A stretch of DNA of 64,000 nucleotides from Mesorhizobium sp. INR15 (GCF_015500075.1 NZ_CP045496.1:5094001-5158000), one strand, 5' to 3'; positions 23,216 through 32,130 are shown, counted from the first letter of the stretch. Program-made: numbers and translations. The notes: generated from the sequence alone by a model not told the origin.

Positions 23216-24229
23216 ATGAAAGAAAGAACCGGAATCGCGAACGGCCTAGCCGTGGCGAGCAGAAAGGAACGGGCCGCAACGCATGGCAGTCAGCCAATGA
23301 ACTGGAGGCGGTACTTCTGGCCGGTTGTCGGCATCGCGGCGGTGATTTTCTCGCTGCTGCTGCTCTGGCATGAATTGCGCGGTATTTCGCTCGACGATGT
23401 CTGGGACGGCATAACAGCCATCCCCGCCCGGGGCTGGCTATTCGCCGCGCTCGGCTCCGTCGTCGCTTATGCCTCGCTCGCCGGCTACGATCACATCGCG
23501 CTGCTGCATATCGGCAAGCGCGTATCCTGGCTGTTCGTTACGCTGTGCTCATTCACCACCTACGCCTTGTCGCACAACATCGGCGGCTCGGTTTTCTCCG
23601 GTGCGGTGATCCGCTACCGTGCCTACGGCACCAGAGGGCTGACCGGGCAGGATGTCGGCGTCCTGGTGGCGATCTGCTGGATCACCTTCGTCCTGTCGAC
23701 GATTCTCGTCTCGGGCCTGGTTCTGGTGTTCGAGCCTGAAATCATCGACCGGTTTTCCGGCATTGCGCATCATGGACTGTCGGAATTCGCCGGCCTTCTG
23801 ATGCTGGCGCTCGTCGCCGCCTACGTCTTTGGCAGCTGGCTGCACCTGCGGCCGCTGAAGATCGGCAGTTTCCAGTTGCACTACCCTGCCCTGCCGATCG
23901 TCGCACGGCAGCTGCTGATCGGCCCGATCGAGCTTTTGGCCGCGGCGGCGATCATCTTCTTCGCCTTGCCCGAAACCCACAATCCCGGCTATTTCATCGT
24001 TCTCGGCGTTTTTCTTGTGTCGTTCTCGATCGCGCAGATCTCGCATGCGCCTGGCGGGCTCGGCGTCTTCGAGGTGGTGTTCCTCGCCGGCCTGTCGGAC
24101 ATGGACCCGGTCGGCGTTCTGGCGGCACTGCTGGTGTTCCGTCTGTTTTACCTGATCATCCCGCTGTTCCTCGGGCTCGGCGTGGTGCTGTTCTTCGAAC
24201 GCTCGCAGTTCGGCCGCACCGGCAATTGA
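23216..24229 (+). CDS. UPF0104 / lysylphosphatidylglycerol-synthase-TM-like membrane protein
   Basis: 337 residues from the ATG at 23216, which has GAGG 10 bases ahead. An ATG at 23297 (MNWRRYFWPVVGIAA) is also likely, because the conserved part begins there. About eight hydrophobic helices are visible, with the family signatures YALSHNIGGSVFSGAVIRYR and ISHAPGGLGVFEVVFLAGL. The family is the flippase/transmembrane half related to MprF and YbhN; no catalytic domain is attached. A role in envelope lipid handling is possible but unproven. Confidence 0.85.
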   Translation: MKERTGIANGLAVASRKERAATHGSQPMNWRRYFWPVVGIAAVIFSLLLLWHELRGISLDDVWDGITAIPARGWLFAALGSVVAYASLAGYDHIALLHIGKRVSWLFVTLCSFTTYALSHNIGGSVFSGAVIRYRAYGTRGLTGQDVGVLVAICWITFVLSTILVSGLVLVFEPEIIDRFSGIAHHGLSEFAGLLMLALVAAYVFGSWLHLRPLKIGSFQLHYPALPIVARQLLIGPIELLAAAAIIFFALPETHNPGYFIVLGVFLVSFSIAQISHAPGGLGVFEVVFLAGLSDMDPVGVLAALLVFRLFYLIIPLFLGLGVVLFFERSQFGRTGN

Positions 24230-24270
24230 AGCGCCGCACCAAAACATCACAATTGAAACGCTGGGCAGGC

Positions 24271-24298
24271 TTGACTATTTTCCGCTGGCGGCTACAAG
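24271..24298 (+). promoter_or_regulatory. candidate promoter of tRNA-Gln
   Basis: TTGACT (24271-24276), 16 bp, then TACAAG (24293-24298), about 50 bp before the mature tRNA 5' end. The position is right for a tRNA promoter and the -35 is strong. This is inference from consensus only. Confidence 0.45.
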
Positions 24299-24351
24299 GC
24301 GCGCTCAAGCGGCTCGCCCGCTCGGCCCGCGTGGTTCATGACCACGCCTGC

Positions 24352-24425
24352 TGGGGAATAGGTTAACGGTAGACCCACGGACTCTGACTCCGTTAGTCCT
24401 GGTTCGAATCCAGGTTCCCCAGCCA
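24352..24425 (+). tRNA. tRNA-Gln (anticodon CUG)
   Basis: A complete cloverleaf: acceptor TGGGGAA/TTCCCCA, D-arm GGTTAACGGTAGACC, anticodon arm ACGGA-CTCTGAC-TCCGT with CTG at 24384-24386 (reads CAG), T-arm CCTGG-TTCGAAT-CCAGG, discriminator G and an encoded CCA. The 3' half is duplicated at 26231-26274. Confidence 0.96.
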
Positions 24426-24594
24426 AAAGTTTCCGCGGGAAAGTCCTGGGCCCAACCTTCGCTCGCGCGATGGCAGTCCAGCGTTCGGTCATAGGTCGCT
24501 CGCCTTTCGGTTCAGCATTGGAGTGATCGCAGACCAAGTTTTCGTTCATGAATAGAGCCTGTAAACCAACTTCGATGATCGTCGAGGAGCGCTG

Positions 24595-25287
24595 ATGTCG
24601 AGACGTAGCGACAGGATTATCGTTATCGTCATCGCAGCGGCTCTCGCTATTTGGTTCCTGGGACCAAGACTACTTGGATTCAGAAGTTGGGAATGGCATC
24701 AAAAACTCGTGCTTGAGGTGAATACTCCCGGCGGACTTGTGGCAGGGGGAAGCACTATCTCGGCAAGCATAGGCATGGATCCAGAATGGATTCCCATCAC
24801 GTCCGGCAACGTGCATAGCACGATTCAGGGAGAGTCATCGTTCGTGGAGGTATTGCCCGGCAGATATCTCTTTTCGGTACTCAACGATCATGAAACCGAG
24901 CGCGCGATGGTTTCTTTCCATTTCAAGGCGAGCGCCACCAGTGCTCAAATCTTCAGCGAGCTGGCCAGCAAGCACGGGACAGGCTTCGTCCCATATGTCA
25001 ATTACCCGGAACTGGTAACTTTTGATGATCTTTCCGACCCCAAGTCAGTGAAAGAGGTCGATCCCCATAATCTTGAGGCGACTTTCGGACCCGGTATATC
25101 CCTCAAGCGCATCGCACTGGAGGTTACCTATGAGCGAGTGACGGACGGTCCCATTGAAAGAATCTTAAAGTGGCTCCCTGAGTTTTGCGGAGTTCGTTTC
25201 GACCAAGCTCAAAGTGAGACATTATCTGCCCCCAACAGACTTGCCAATTCGTTGAGTTCCGGAGCGTTTGAAGTCCCGTGTCGGTGA
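24595..25287 (+). CDS. orphan membrane-anchored protein inside the tRNA-Gln islet
   Basis: 230 residues from the ATG at 24595. One N-terminal membrane helix (RIIVIVIAAALAIWFLGPRL) acts as a signal anchor; the rest is soluble and presumably periplasmic. No motif is recognised. Base composition is noticeably less GC-rich than in neighbouring genes, consistent with acquisition. It is the first gene after the tRNA; the 169 bp between them contain no other feature I can name. Confidence 0.65.
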   Translation: MSRRSDRIIVIVIAAALAIWFLGPRLLGFRSWEWHQKLVLEVNTPGGLVAGGSTISASIGMDPEWIPITSGNVHSTIQGESSFVEVLPGRYLFSVLNDHETERAMVSFHFKASATSAQIFSELASKHGTGFVPYVNYPELVTFDDLSDPKSVKEVDPHNLEATFGPGISLKRIALEVTYERVTDGPIERILKWLPEFCGVRFDQAQSETLSAPNRLANSLSSGAFEVPCR

Positions 25288-25504
25288 CGAGACCCGCGGC
25301 AGATTGACGTGGTCTCCGTCAGCCCCGGCTCGCATCGAGGTCCCAAGCAGGTCGGGTGCGCAAGCCCTCGTTTTGCACGTCAGCCGCACCCCGCGCATTA
25401 CTTTTCGCCTGCTTGACCCAGGCCAGATTCCCGAAGCGAAAAGATCTGCGGACGCTGGTGCTACTGGCTAAGCTTCGCGAACGATTCCTGCACGAGTCCG
25501 CCGA

Positions 25505-26137
25505 ATGATCACTGACACCGAATTCATCCTCAAACATATCCAGCAGGGCTGCGTCACGCTTTCCGACGGCGAGTTCCTCATCGACAGGCTGGTGAAGTAT
25601 GTCGGCAATGGACGGATCCGGTGGCATGTCGAATTTCGGGGGCATCGAATCGAGCTGACGACCGGCCAGCTCAAGAAGCAGCCTACCTTCCGCCGAAAGA
25701 TACTCGAACAGGCCGGCGTGCTGCCGCCCCAGCGTGCTGGGGCCGAATACCGGCGGTGGGCCATCGAGTTGAGGAAGAATGCCATCGTGCTTCCCTGGCG
25801 CGACCGACCGGTTGACGCCGGTTTTTCTATCGACAGGCTTGTCGGCCATGGGGACGACCGCTGGACGGTTGAACACCAAGGCAAGGCAATCAAATTCACG
25901 ACAACCAAGCTGCGCAGGCAAACCAGTTTCCGCAAGCGGATGCTGCTCAAGGCCAGAGTGCTGCCGCCCCAGATGGATCCGGCTGCCTATCGAAAATGGA
26001 TGGACTGGCTGATCCAAAATGCCGCCGAGGCCGCACCGCCGACCGGCGACGCCTCTGTTCCTGAGAAAAGTTGGCTTGACGACCTGCCTGAACTGGCCGG
26101 CTGGCAAGACGAAGCACTGCCCGAAGACATCGACTAG
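25505..26137 (+). CDS. orphan protein with two tandem ~70-residue modules, inside the tRNA-Gln islet
   Basis: 210 residues. Residues 24-93 and 107-173 are copies of one module: an opening FLIDRLV / FSIDRLV, then a W-(H/T)-VE basic strand pair, LTTGQLKKQPTFRRKIL / FTTTKLRRQTSFRKRML, and LPPQ...YRRW / LPPQ...YRKW. A similar module comes to mind from the N-termini of phage/ICE primase-helicase proteins, but that is memory and not tested. The tail is acidic (SWLDDLPELAGWQDE). There is no catalytic motif. It may be a nucleic-acid-binding fragment of a lost mobile element. Confidence 0.65.
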   Translation: MITDTEFILKHIQQGCVTLSDGEFLIDRLVKYVGNGRIRWHVEFRGHRIELTTGQLKKQPTFRRKILEQAGVLPPQRAGAEYRRWAIELRKNAIVLPWRDRPVDAGFSIDRLVGHGDDRWTVEHQGKAIKFTTTKLRRQTSFRKRMLLKARVLPPQMDPAAYRKWMDWLIQNAAEAAPPTGDASVPEKSWLDDLPELAGWQDEALPEDID

Positions 26138-26230
26138 AGGTGGCTGCAATCTCCTTTGAGGGCAGAAGCCAACGAGCCGAAGGGATTGCGCAATGGATGC
26201 GCAACAAGGCTCACTTTTCGAGGAAGCTCA

Positions 26231-26274
26231 ACGGACTCTGACTCCGTCGGTCCTGGTTCGAATCCCGGTTCCCC
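26231..26274 (+). repeat. partial tRNA-Gln copy (3' half, degenerate), candidate att site
   Basis: A 44-nt copy of 24377-24420 differing at three positions. It keeps the CTG anticodon but has a broken T-stem (CCTGG against CCCGG), no D-arm and no CCA, so it is not a working tRNA. It ends 5 bp before the stop codon of the leftward M20 hydrolase gene. Confidence 0.85.
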
Positions 26275-26278
26275 TCGT

Positions 26279-27508
26279 TCACTCAAGGTGGTCGAGGCGC
26301 AGCACCGCATTCAGCAAGGTCTGCGCGCCAGCCAGGCACTGCTCTTTCGTCGCCGATTCCGCCTCATTGTGGCTGAGCCCACCCAGGCATGGCACGAAGA
26401 TCATCGCTGTAGGGGCGACGCGGGCGATGTAGGCGGAGTCGTGGCCGGCGCCTGAGTGGATCCGGATGCTGCTGTATCCGGCGGCGGCGGCGCCTTCCGC
26501 GACCGCCTCGACGCATCGCGGATCGAATTTGACCGCAGGGCTGCGCCAGTTTTCCGTCAGGCCGATGGCGAACCGATCACCGAGACGCGCGCCGATCTCG
26601 CGCCGCAGTTCGGCTTCCATGACATCAAGCTGGTCATCCTCGGGGTGCCGCAGGTCGATCGACAGTTCGACGCGGCCGGGGACGACGTTTCGCGAATTGG
26701 GATGAACCTCGAGACAGCCAACCGTTCCGACACCGGGAGCATGTGAATTCGCGATGCACTCGACCAGCAGGACCAGCTCGGCGGCGGCGACCAGAGCGTC
26801 TTTCCGCAAAGGCATCGGGGTTGGGCCGGCATGGGCCTCGACGCCTTCGATGACCAGATCGTACCATCGCATGCTCTGGACGCCTTCGACGATGCCGATG
26901 TCCTTGCCCTGCGCTTCGAGGACAGGCCCCTGCTCGATGTGGAGTTCGAGCATGGCGGCCATCTTCGTCGAACCGGCGGCAGCGTCGCCGCGATAGCCGA
27001 TCGCCTCCAGCGCATCGCCCAAGGCCTGCCCGTCGCGTGCGATACGAGTGTCGGCATAACGGCGGTCGAACACGCCGGCATGAACGCCGGAGCCGAGCAT
27101 GGCCGGGCTGAAGCGCGCGCCCTCTTCATTCGTCCAGTTGACCAGCATCAGCGGATGCCGCGTCGTATAGCGGCTTTCGTTCAGCGTCCGCAGAATCTCA
27201 AGGCCGGCCAGCACGCCAAGGATGCCATCGAACTTTCCACCGGTAGGTTGCGTGTCGAGGTGACTGCCGATTGCGATCGGCTTGAGGGCGGGATCGGTGC
27301 CGGGCCGCGTGAAGAACATGTTGCCGACTTCATCGACGATCATGGCGCAATTCAGCGTTCGGCATTCCCGAGCCAGCCAATCGCGCACCGCGCGATCCTC
27401 CTCGGTCAGCGTCAGCCTCTTGATACCGCCCTTTGGCGTGCCGCCGATGGCAGCCGTTTCCATCAGGCTCCGCCACAGGCGGTCGCCATTCACGCTCAGG
27501 TTCCGCAT
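26279..27508 (-). CDS. M20-family amidohydrolase (N-carbamoyl-amino-acid hydrolase / allantoate amidohydrolase type)
   Basis: 409 residues, dinuclear-metal hydrolase. Signatures: IAIGSHLDTQPTGGKFDGIL (first metal His and Asp), LVNWTNEEGARF (Glu pair), LELHIEQGPVLEAQG (bridging His/Glu) and SGAGHDSAYIA. This subfamily cleaves ureido groups: N-carbamoyl-L-amino acids, beta-ureidopropionate or allantoate. The neighbourhood (aldehyde dehydrogenase 8 bp upstream, then carbamoylputrescine genes) favours a linear N-carbamoyl acid; that is inference. Its 3' end abuts the tRNA-Gln remnant. Confidence 0.9.
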   Translation of the reverse strand: MRNLSVNGDRLWRSLMETAAIGGTPKGGIKRLTLTEEDRAVRDWLARECRTLNCAMIVDEVGNMFFTRPGTDPALKPIAIGSHLDTQPTGGKFDGILGVLAGLEILRTLNESRYTTRHPLMLVNWTNEEGARFSPAMLGSGVHAGVFDRRYADTRIARDGQALGDALEAIGYRGDAAAGSTKMAAMLELHIEQGPVLEAQGKDIGIVEGVQSMRWYDLVIEGVEAHAGPTPMPLRKDALVAAAELVLLVECIANSHAPGVGTVGCLEVHPNSRNVVPGRVELSIDLRHPEDDQLDVMEAELRREIGARLGDRFAIGLTENWRSPAVKFDPRCVEAVAEGAAAAGYSSIRIHSGAGHDSAYIARVAPTAMIFVPCLGGLSHNEAESATKEQCLAGAQTLLNAVLRLDHLE

Positions 27509-27516
27509 CGCTTCGC

Positions 27517-29052
27517 CTATGCGCCGATGCCGCCGAGGCAGGCATATTTGAGTTCGGTGAACTCGAGGATGCCGTGATGCGACCCCTCACGGGAATTGCC
27601 GCTTTCCTTGACGCCGCCGAATGGCGCCAATTCGGTGGAGATGAGACCGGTGTTGATGCCGATCATCCCGCATTCAAGCCGCTCCATCACGCGGAAGACA
27701 CGCGCCGCGTCGCGCGTATAGAAATACGCGGCAAGCCCGGTCTCGGTGGCGTTCGCTGCCGAAATGACCTCGTCCTCGGTCTCGAACCGGAACACCGGGG
27801 CCAGTGGCCCGAACGTCTCCTCCTTCGCCAGAAGCATGTCGGACGACGCCCCGGTCAGGACGGTCGGCTCGAAGAAAGTCCCACCCAAAGCATGGCGCCG
27901 GCCACCGGTGGTGATCCGGGCACCTTTCGACAAGGCATCGCTGAGATGCGCCTCGACCTTGGAAACCGCCCGCTCGGAGATCAGCGGACCCTGCAGCACG
28001 CCGTCGTCAAAGCCGCAGCCAACGCGCAGGTCAGCCACGCGCGCCGTCAGTTTCTCGACAAAGGTATCGTGGATCGCCGACTGGACATAGATGCGGTTGG
28101 TGCATACGCAGGTCTGGCCGGTATTCCTGAACTTCGAATTGATCGCGCCTTCGACGGCGGCATCGATGTCAGCGTCATCAAAGACGATGAACGGTGCGTT
28201 GCCGCCCAGTTCCAAGGCAACGCGCTTCACCGTGGTCGCCGCCTGCTGCATCAGAAGCTTGCCGACCGGTGTGGAACCGGTGAAGCCGACCAGCCGCACG
28301 GCGGGATGCGATGTCAGCACGCCGCCGATGGCCACGGCATTGCCGGTGACGACGTTGACCGTTCCGTCGGGAAAACCGGCGCGGCGCGCCAGTTCGGCGA
28401 GCGCCAGTGCCGTCAACGGTGTTTCAGGCGCAGGCTTGACGACAACGGTGCAGCCGGCGGCCAAGGCCGGCGCGATCTTTCGCGTGATCATGGCGGCCGG
28501 GAAGTTCCACGGCGTGATGGCGGCGATGACGCCGATCGGCTGGCGCTGCACGAGAATGCGCGCGTCGGCGCGGTGCGACGGCAGGATCTCGCCGGCTACG
28601 CGCTTGGCCTCTTCGGCGTAGAATTCGACATAGGATGCGGCATAGTCGATCTCGCCGAGCGCCTCCGCATAGGGCTTGCCCTGCTCGCTGGTCAGAATGG
28701 TGGCAAGGTCCTTGCGCGCGGCGTTGATCAGATCGAACCAGCGCCTGAGTATGGCCGAGCGCTCCTTGGCCGGTTTTGCCGACCACGGCCGGAATGCGCG
28801 CGATGCCGCATCGACGGCTGCTGTCGCTTCCGCAGCTCCCAGATCGGGGACGCGGGCAATCACCGCGCCCGTTGCAGGATCGGTGACCGGCGTCTCGCCA
28901 GCGCCGACGAACGCGCCATCGATGAAGGCCTGCGCCTTGAGAAGTGAGGCGTCGTCAAGCGGACGCATGCCGGCCCCGCCCGAAGACGAAGCGAACATCG
29001 AGTTCCCGGAGACGCCGTTTCGGCGGGCTGGCAAGGTATGGTTATCGATCAT
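27517..29052 (-). CDS. NAD(P)-dependent succinate-semialdehyde / gamma-aminobutyraldehyde-type dehydrogenase (GabD-like)
   Basis: 511 residues from the ATG at 29052 with GGAG in front; a GTG at 29064 is less likely. ALDH superfamily residues: Asn183 in PWNF, Glu281 in LELGG, nucleophile Cys315 in GQTCVCTNR, and the GabD-like ending EGSHHGILEFTELKYACLGG. GQTCVC is typical of succinate-semialdehyde dehydrogenases. It oxidises an aldehyde from GABA/polyamine breakdown to the acid. It lies 8 bp upstream of the M20 hydrolase gene in the same transcript, divergent from a LysR gene. Confidence 0.91.
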   Translation of the reverse strand: MIDNHTLPARRNGVSGNSMFASSSGGAGMRPLDDASLLKAQAFIDGAFVGAGETPVTDPATGAVIARVPDLGAAEATAAVDAASRAFRPWSAKPAKERSAILRRWFDLINAARKDLATILTSEQGKPYAEALGEIDYAASYVEFYAEEAKRVAGEILPSHRADARILVQRQPIGVIAAITPWNFPAAMITRKIAPALAAGCTVVVKPAPETPLTALALAELARRAGFPDGTVNVVTGNAVAIGGVLTSHPAVRLVGFTGSTPVGKLLMQQAATTVKRVALELGGNAPFIVFDDADIDAAVEGAINSKFRNTGQTCVCTNRIYVQSAIHDTFVEKLTARVADLRVGCGFDDGVLQGPLISERAVSKVEAHLSDALSKGARITTGGRRHALGGTFFEPTVLTGASSDMLLAKEETFGPLAPVFRFETEDEVISAANATETGLAAYFYTRDAARVFRVMERLECGMIGINTGLISTELAPFGGVKESGNSREGSHHGILEFTELKYACLGGIGA

Positions 29053-29103
29053 GGCATGCTCCACAAATTCAGCCGGACGATAGCGGCAATCCTTTGCAAG
29101 CAG

Positions 29104-29124
29104 TGCGCGATTGATTTATGCGCA
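29104..29124. promoter_or_regulatory. candidate LysR operator
   Basis: TGCGC-N11-GCGCA dyad with an AT-rich centre in the 113-bp space between the dehydrogenase gene and the divergent LysR gene. Spacing and location fit a LysR box, but the arms are short. Confidence 0.35.
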
Positions 29125-29165
29125 GCGGTGCATCGTGAGCACCACTTGGCGTGGAAGGACAACAG

Positions 29166-30110
29166 GTGATTGCCGACAAAAGGAGAGACACCGCCGCGAG
29201 CGACAAGCGCCAGGGGATGCCGCCGCTGGTGATGGTTCGCGCCTTCGAGGCTGCCGGCCGCATGGGCTCGATGCGAAAGGCCGCGGAAGACCTTGGCGTC
29301 AGTCATTCCGTCATCAGCCGTCATGTGAAAAACCTGGAACTCTGGATGGCGGTGAAGCTTGTGACGTCAACCCCTCGCGGCCTGCGCCTGACGCGCGAGG
29401 GAGAGTTGCTTCATGCCTCCGTATCGAAGGCCTTCGAACTCATCGCGGCAACGGCGGCGGAGCTTCGCCCGCCCTCGCACAGGCGCACGCTGCGACTGTG
29501 GTGCATGCCTGGCCTGGCGACCCGCTGGCTTGGCCCGAGATTGCCGCAAATGCAGGACGTGCTGAAAGGAACCGAGATCATCCTTCGGGCGATCGATCGC
29601 TTGCCTGACTTCTCGGTTGGCGAGGCCGATGTCATGATCGGCTTCGGCAACCTGGACGATCTTCCGATTGGGGCAAGCCCGCTTGTCCATCCAAGGATGT
29701 TTCCCGTAGCCAACCGGGACTGGCTGTCAAAGCCTGGCGCGCCGGCCAATGTGGCCGAGTTGACGCGCGTACCGCTGATCCACGAAGAGAACCGCCAGCA
29801 ATGGCTCGACTGGTTTCGTGCCGCCGGGGTCGATCATGGCAACGCGTTGCATGGCCCTCGCCTGTGGGATGCCAGCCTTGGCTTCGACGCCGCGCTCGGT
29901 GGGCAAGGCGTGGCGCTGGCGACGCGGCTGACGGCGGCGGACGAGATGGCGGAGGGCCGGCTGGTTGAGCTATTCGCCACTGACATCCGGCTCGGCGCCT
30001 ATTACTTCATCGCCGCGCCTTCGCGCCGCAGGGATCAGATGATCCGCAAACTGCACGACTGGCTGGCTCTTGAATTGACGCGGACGGAATCGGCGACAGC
30101 TTCCAGGTAG
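29166..30110 (+). CDS. LysR-family transcriptional regulator (GcvA-like)
   Basis: About 314 residues from a GTG at 29166 with GGAAGGA seven bases ahead; a GTG at 29151 or an ATG at 29217 (MPPLVMVRAFEAAGRMGSM) are alternatives. Helix-turn-helix MRKAAEDLGVSHSVISRHVK, then a LysR effector domain. Divergent from the aldehyde dehydrogenase/M20 pair, so a likely regulator of it; 97 bp upstream of the amidohydrolase gene. Confidence 0.9.
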   Translation: MIADKRRDTAASDKRQGMPPLVMVRAFEAAGRMGSMRKAAEDLGVSHSVISRHVKNLELWMAVKLVTSTPRGLRLTREGELLHASVSKAFELIAATAAELRPPSHRRTLRLWCMPGLATRWLGPRLPQMQDVLKGTEIILRAIDRLPDFSVGEADVMIGFGNLDDLPIGASPLVHPRMFPVANRDWLSKPGAPANVAELTRVPLIHEENRQQWLDWFRAAGVDHGNALHGPRLWDASLGFDAALGGQGVALATRLTAADEMAEGRLVELFATDIRLGAYYFIAAPSRRRDQMIRKLHDWLALELTRTESATASR

Positions 30111-30207
30111 CTTCCGCCAGCAGTGGCACGATGCCGCGCAGGCCGTTGGATGCATTGGACAATCATCCGAAACCGCGTACCTTCATCGGGTGTTCCGGAG
30201 GAAGCGA

Positions 30208-31911
30208 ATGTCTGGCGTTCCACCCCATGCAGGTCTTAAGGCCGCGCTTGCCGCTTTTCTCGCCAGCACCATCGCGATGATGCCGGTTGCTCTCGCCAAG
30301 CCGATGGTGCTGACCAACGCCAAGATCCACACCGTGAACCCAAAGGCGCCGTCAGCCGAGGCAATCGCCATCGACGACAAGGGCGTCATCCTGGCGGTCG
30401 GAACCGAGAAGGACGCGTTGAACGCCGCCGGCAAGGACGCCGAAATCATCGATCTCGGTGGCAAGATGGTGCTGCCGGGATTTCAGGATGCGCATATGCA
30501 CCTGATCGAGGCCGGCGTGAACCAGATTCTCTGCGAGTTCGAGCCGTTCGGCAAACTCGCCGACACGCTCGGCACGGTTGAAGACTGCCTGAAGAGCAGC
30601 AAGACGGACTGGGTGCTTGGCTCCGGCGTCAGCATGACCAACCTGCTTGATGAGGACGACAACCCGATTGCCCTCCTGGATGAGATTTCTCCGGATCGGC
30701 CGGTGCTGATCCTTGATGATATCGGGCATGGCGCCTGGGCCAATTCGGCCGCGATGCATGCCGCCGGCTATGACGTGCTGAGCGGCAATCCGCCCGGCGG
30801 CATCATTTTGCGCAACCCGAAAACCGGCAAGCCGAACGGCGTCGTCCTGGAGAACGCACAACAGAAGCTGCGCAACCTTGCCTTTCCCGACACGCCGGAA
30901 AACGTCGAATTCGCCTATGAGAGCATGCTTCCGACGCTGAAGACCATGGCCGAGAACGGCATCACCACGGTCAGTGATGCCGGTGGCTTCTGGCCGCAAG
31001 GTCACGTCAAGGTCTGGGAAAAGGCCCTGGCGAACAACACGCTGACCGTGCGGGCTTCGAATGCGCTCTACGTCTATCCGGACATGCCTTTCGACGAACA
31101 GATGGCGGCTCTGACCAAGCTCTATTCGAACGATGCCAGCAGCTTGCTGCGCTTCAACCAGGCCAAGATTTATGTCGACGGCATTCTGGAGCAGCGTACC
31201 GGAGCCGTGCTCGAGCCCTATGAAAAAGGCGCCGGTATCGACCACGGCTTTGACCGGGGCTTTCTCTATTTCGACGTCGATACGCTGAACCGCTATTCGA
31301 AGGCGCTGTCGCAGGCCGGCTTCCAGCTGCATTACCATGTCACCGGTGACCGTGGCGCACGGCTGGCGCTCGATGCAATCGCGCAATCCGACCCGGCTCC
31401 AGGGCCGCACCGCCTGACGCATCTCTATCTGGTCGACAAGACCGACCTGCCGCGCTTCAAGCAGTTGGGCGTGGTCGCCGACTTCCAGCTCGCGCCCAGC
31501 TCGGTCGATCCCGAATATGTGCGTTTCATCCGGCAGTTCATCGGCGACCGCGCCGATACGATGATGCCGGCGGGAACCCTCGCCTCAATGGGCGCGGCCG
31601 TGGTGATGAGCAGTGATTTCGACGCCGATGAACTGTCGCCGCTGATCAAGATTCAGACCGCCGCGATGCGCAAGACCAACGGCGCTCCTGACGTTGCGAC
31701 CGCCATCGAGTGGATGACCATCAACCCGGCGCGGCTGCTGCATCAAGGCGCGACGACGGGTTCACTCGAGGTGGGAAAATTCGCCGATCTGGTGGTGATC
31801 GACCGCGATATCCTGCAGCTTCCGGTCAAGGCGATCGGCAACGCCAAGGTTGTGGCGACGCTGCTGCAAGGCAAGCCGGTATACGACGCCGACCACCTGT
31901 TCGAGAAATAG
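30208..31911 (+). CDS. exported YtcJ-like metal-dependent amidohydrolase
   Basis: 567 residues from the ATG at 30208, fixed by a consensus GGAGGAAG site. It starts with a signal-like segment (ALAAFLASTIAMMPVALA), so it is probably periplasmic. Amidohydrolase-3 features: LPGFQDAHMHLIEAG (metal HxH), YVDGILEQRTG, LHYHVTGDRGARLALDA, and late Asp in MSSDFDADELSPL followed by WMTINPARLLHQGATTGSLE. Relatives hydrolyse N-acyl or amide bonds on aryl or amino-acid substrates. Its own substrate is unknown; a periplasmic step on an amide in the agmatine region is possible. Confidence 0.87.
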   Translation: MSGVPPHAGLKAALAAFLASTIAMMPVALAKPMVLTNAKIHTVNPKAPSAEAIAIDDKGVILAVGTEKDALNAAGKDAEIIDLGGKMVLPGFQDAHMHLIEAGVNQILCEFEPFGKLADTLGTVEDCLKSSKTDWVLGSGVSMTNLLDEDDNPIALLDEISPDRPVLILDDIGHGAWANSAAMHAAGYDVLSGNPPGGIILRNPKTGKPNGVVLENAQQKLRNLAFPDTPENVEFAYESMLPTLKTMAENGITTVSDAGGFWPQGHVKVWEKALANNTLTVRASNALYVYPDMPFDEQMAALTKLYSNDASSLLRFNQAKIYVDGILEQRTGAVLEPYEKGAGIDHGFDRGFLYFDVDTLNRYSKALSQAGFQLHYHVTGDRGARLALDAIAQSDPAPGPHRLTHLYLVDKTDLPRFKQLGVVADFQLAPSSVDPEYVRFIRQFIGDRADTMMPAGTLASMGAAVVMSSDFDADELSPLIKIQTAAMRKTNGAPDVATAIEWMTINPARLLHQGATTGSLEVGKFADLVVIDRDILQLPVKAIGNAKVVATLLQGKPVYDADHLFEK

Positions 31912-32130
31912 GCTCGACGGTCGGGCATTTGGCCGCGGTCGGCCAAGCGGCGCCGCACACGTTCATGTCGCACCGGGCCAGCGCGTAACCCTTAAAGGTG
32001 ATTTGCGGACGGTATTGCTTTCGACAGAGTCCTGTTGGGTTTCGGCTGGCCGAGCCCATAGGGCAATTCGGAAAAGCAATGGCGCCGGCTGAATGGCGGG
32101 GCATGCCTTCCGTTCAGACGAGGCATCAAA

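Larger units (their letters stand above)
24377..26274. mobile_element. small tRNA-Gln-bounded genomic islet, probable integration remnant
   Basis: The left boundary is the 3' half of tRNA-Gln (24377-24420); the right boundary is a 44-bp copy of it (26231-26274) with 41 identities. Between them lie only two genes with no recognisable relatives, visibly AT-richer than the flanking chromosome, plus short spacers. This matches a tRNA-targeting integration event, with the two tRNA pieces as att sites. No integrase, relaxase or transposase remains, so either the element decayed or it depends on a recombinase encoded elsewhere. Confidence 0.65.

Noticed and set aside
24292..24549. An 85-codon frame on the minus strand over tRNA-Gln (contains AGEPGFEPGLTESESV)
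   Set aside because: It is the antisense of the tRNA and its flanks, a familiar false gene in many genomes; no ribosome site.
24426..26230. An integrase gene inside the tRNA islet
   Set aside because: Neither islet protein has a tyrosine-recombinase R..HxxR..Y pattern or a serine-recombinase core.
26231..26274. A second working tRNA-Gln
   Set aside because: It has no D-arm, a mismatched T-stem and no proper acceptor stem; it is a partial copy.
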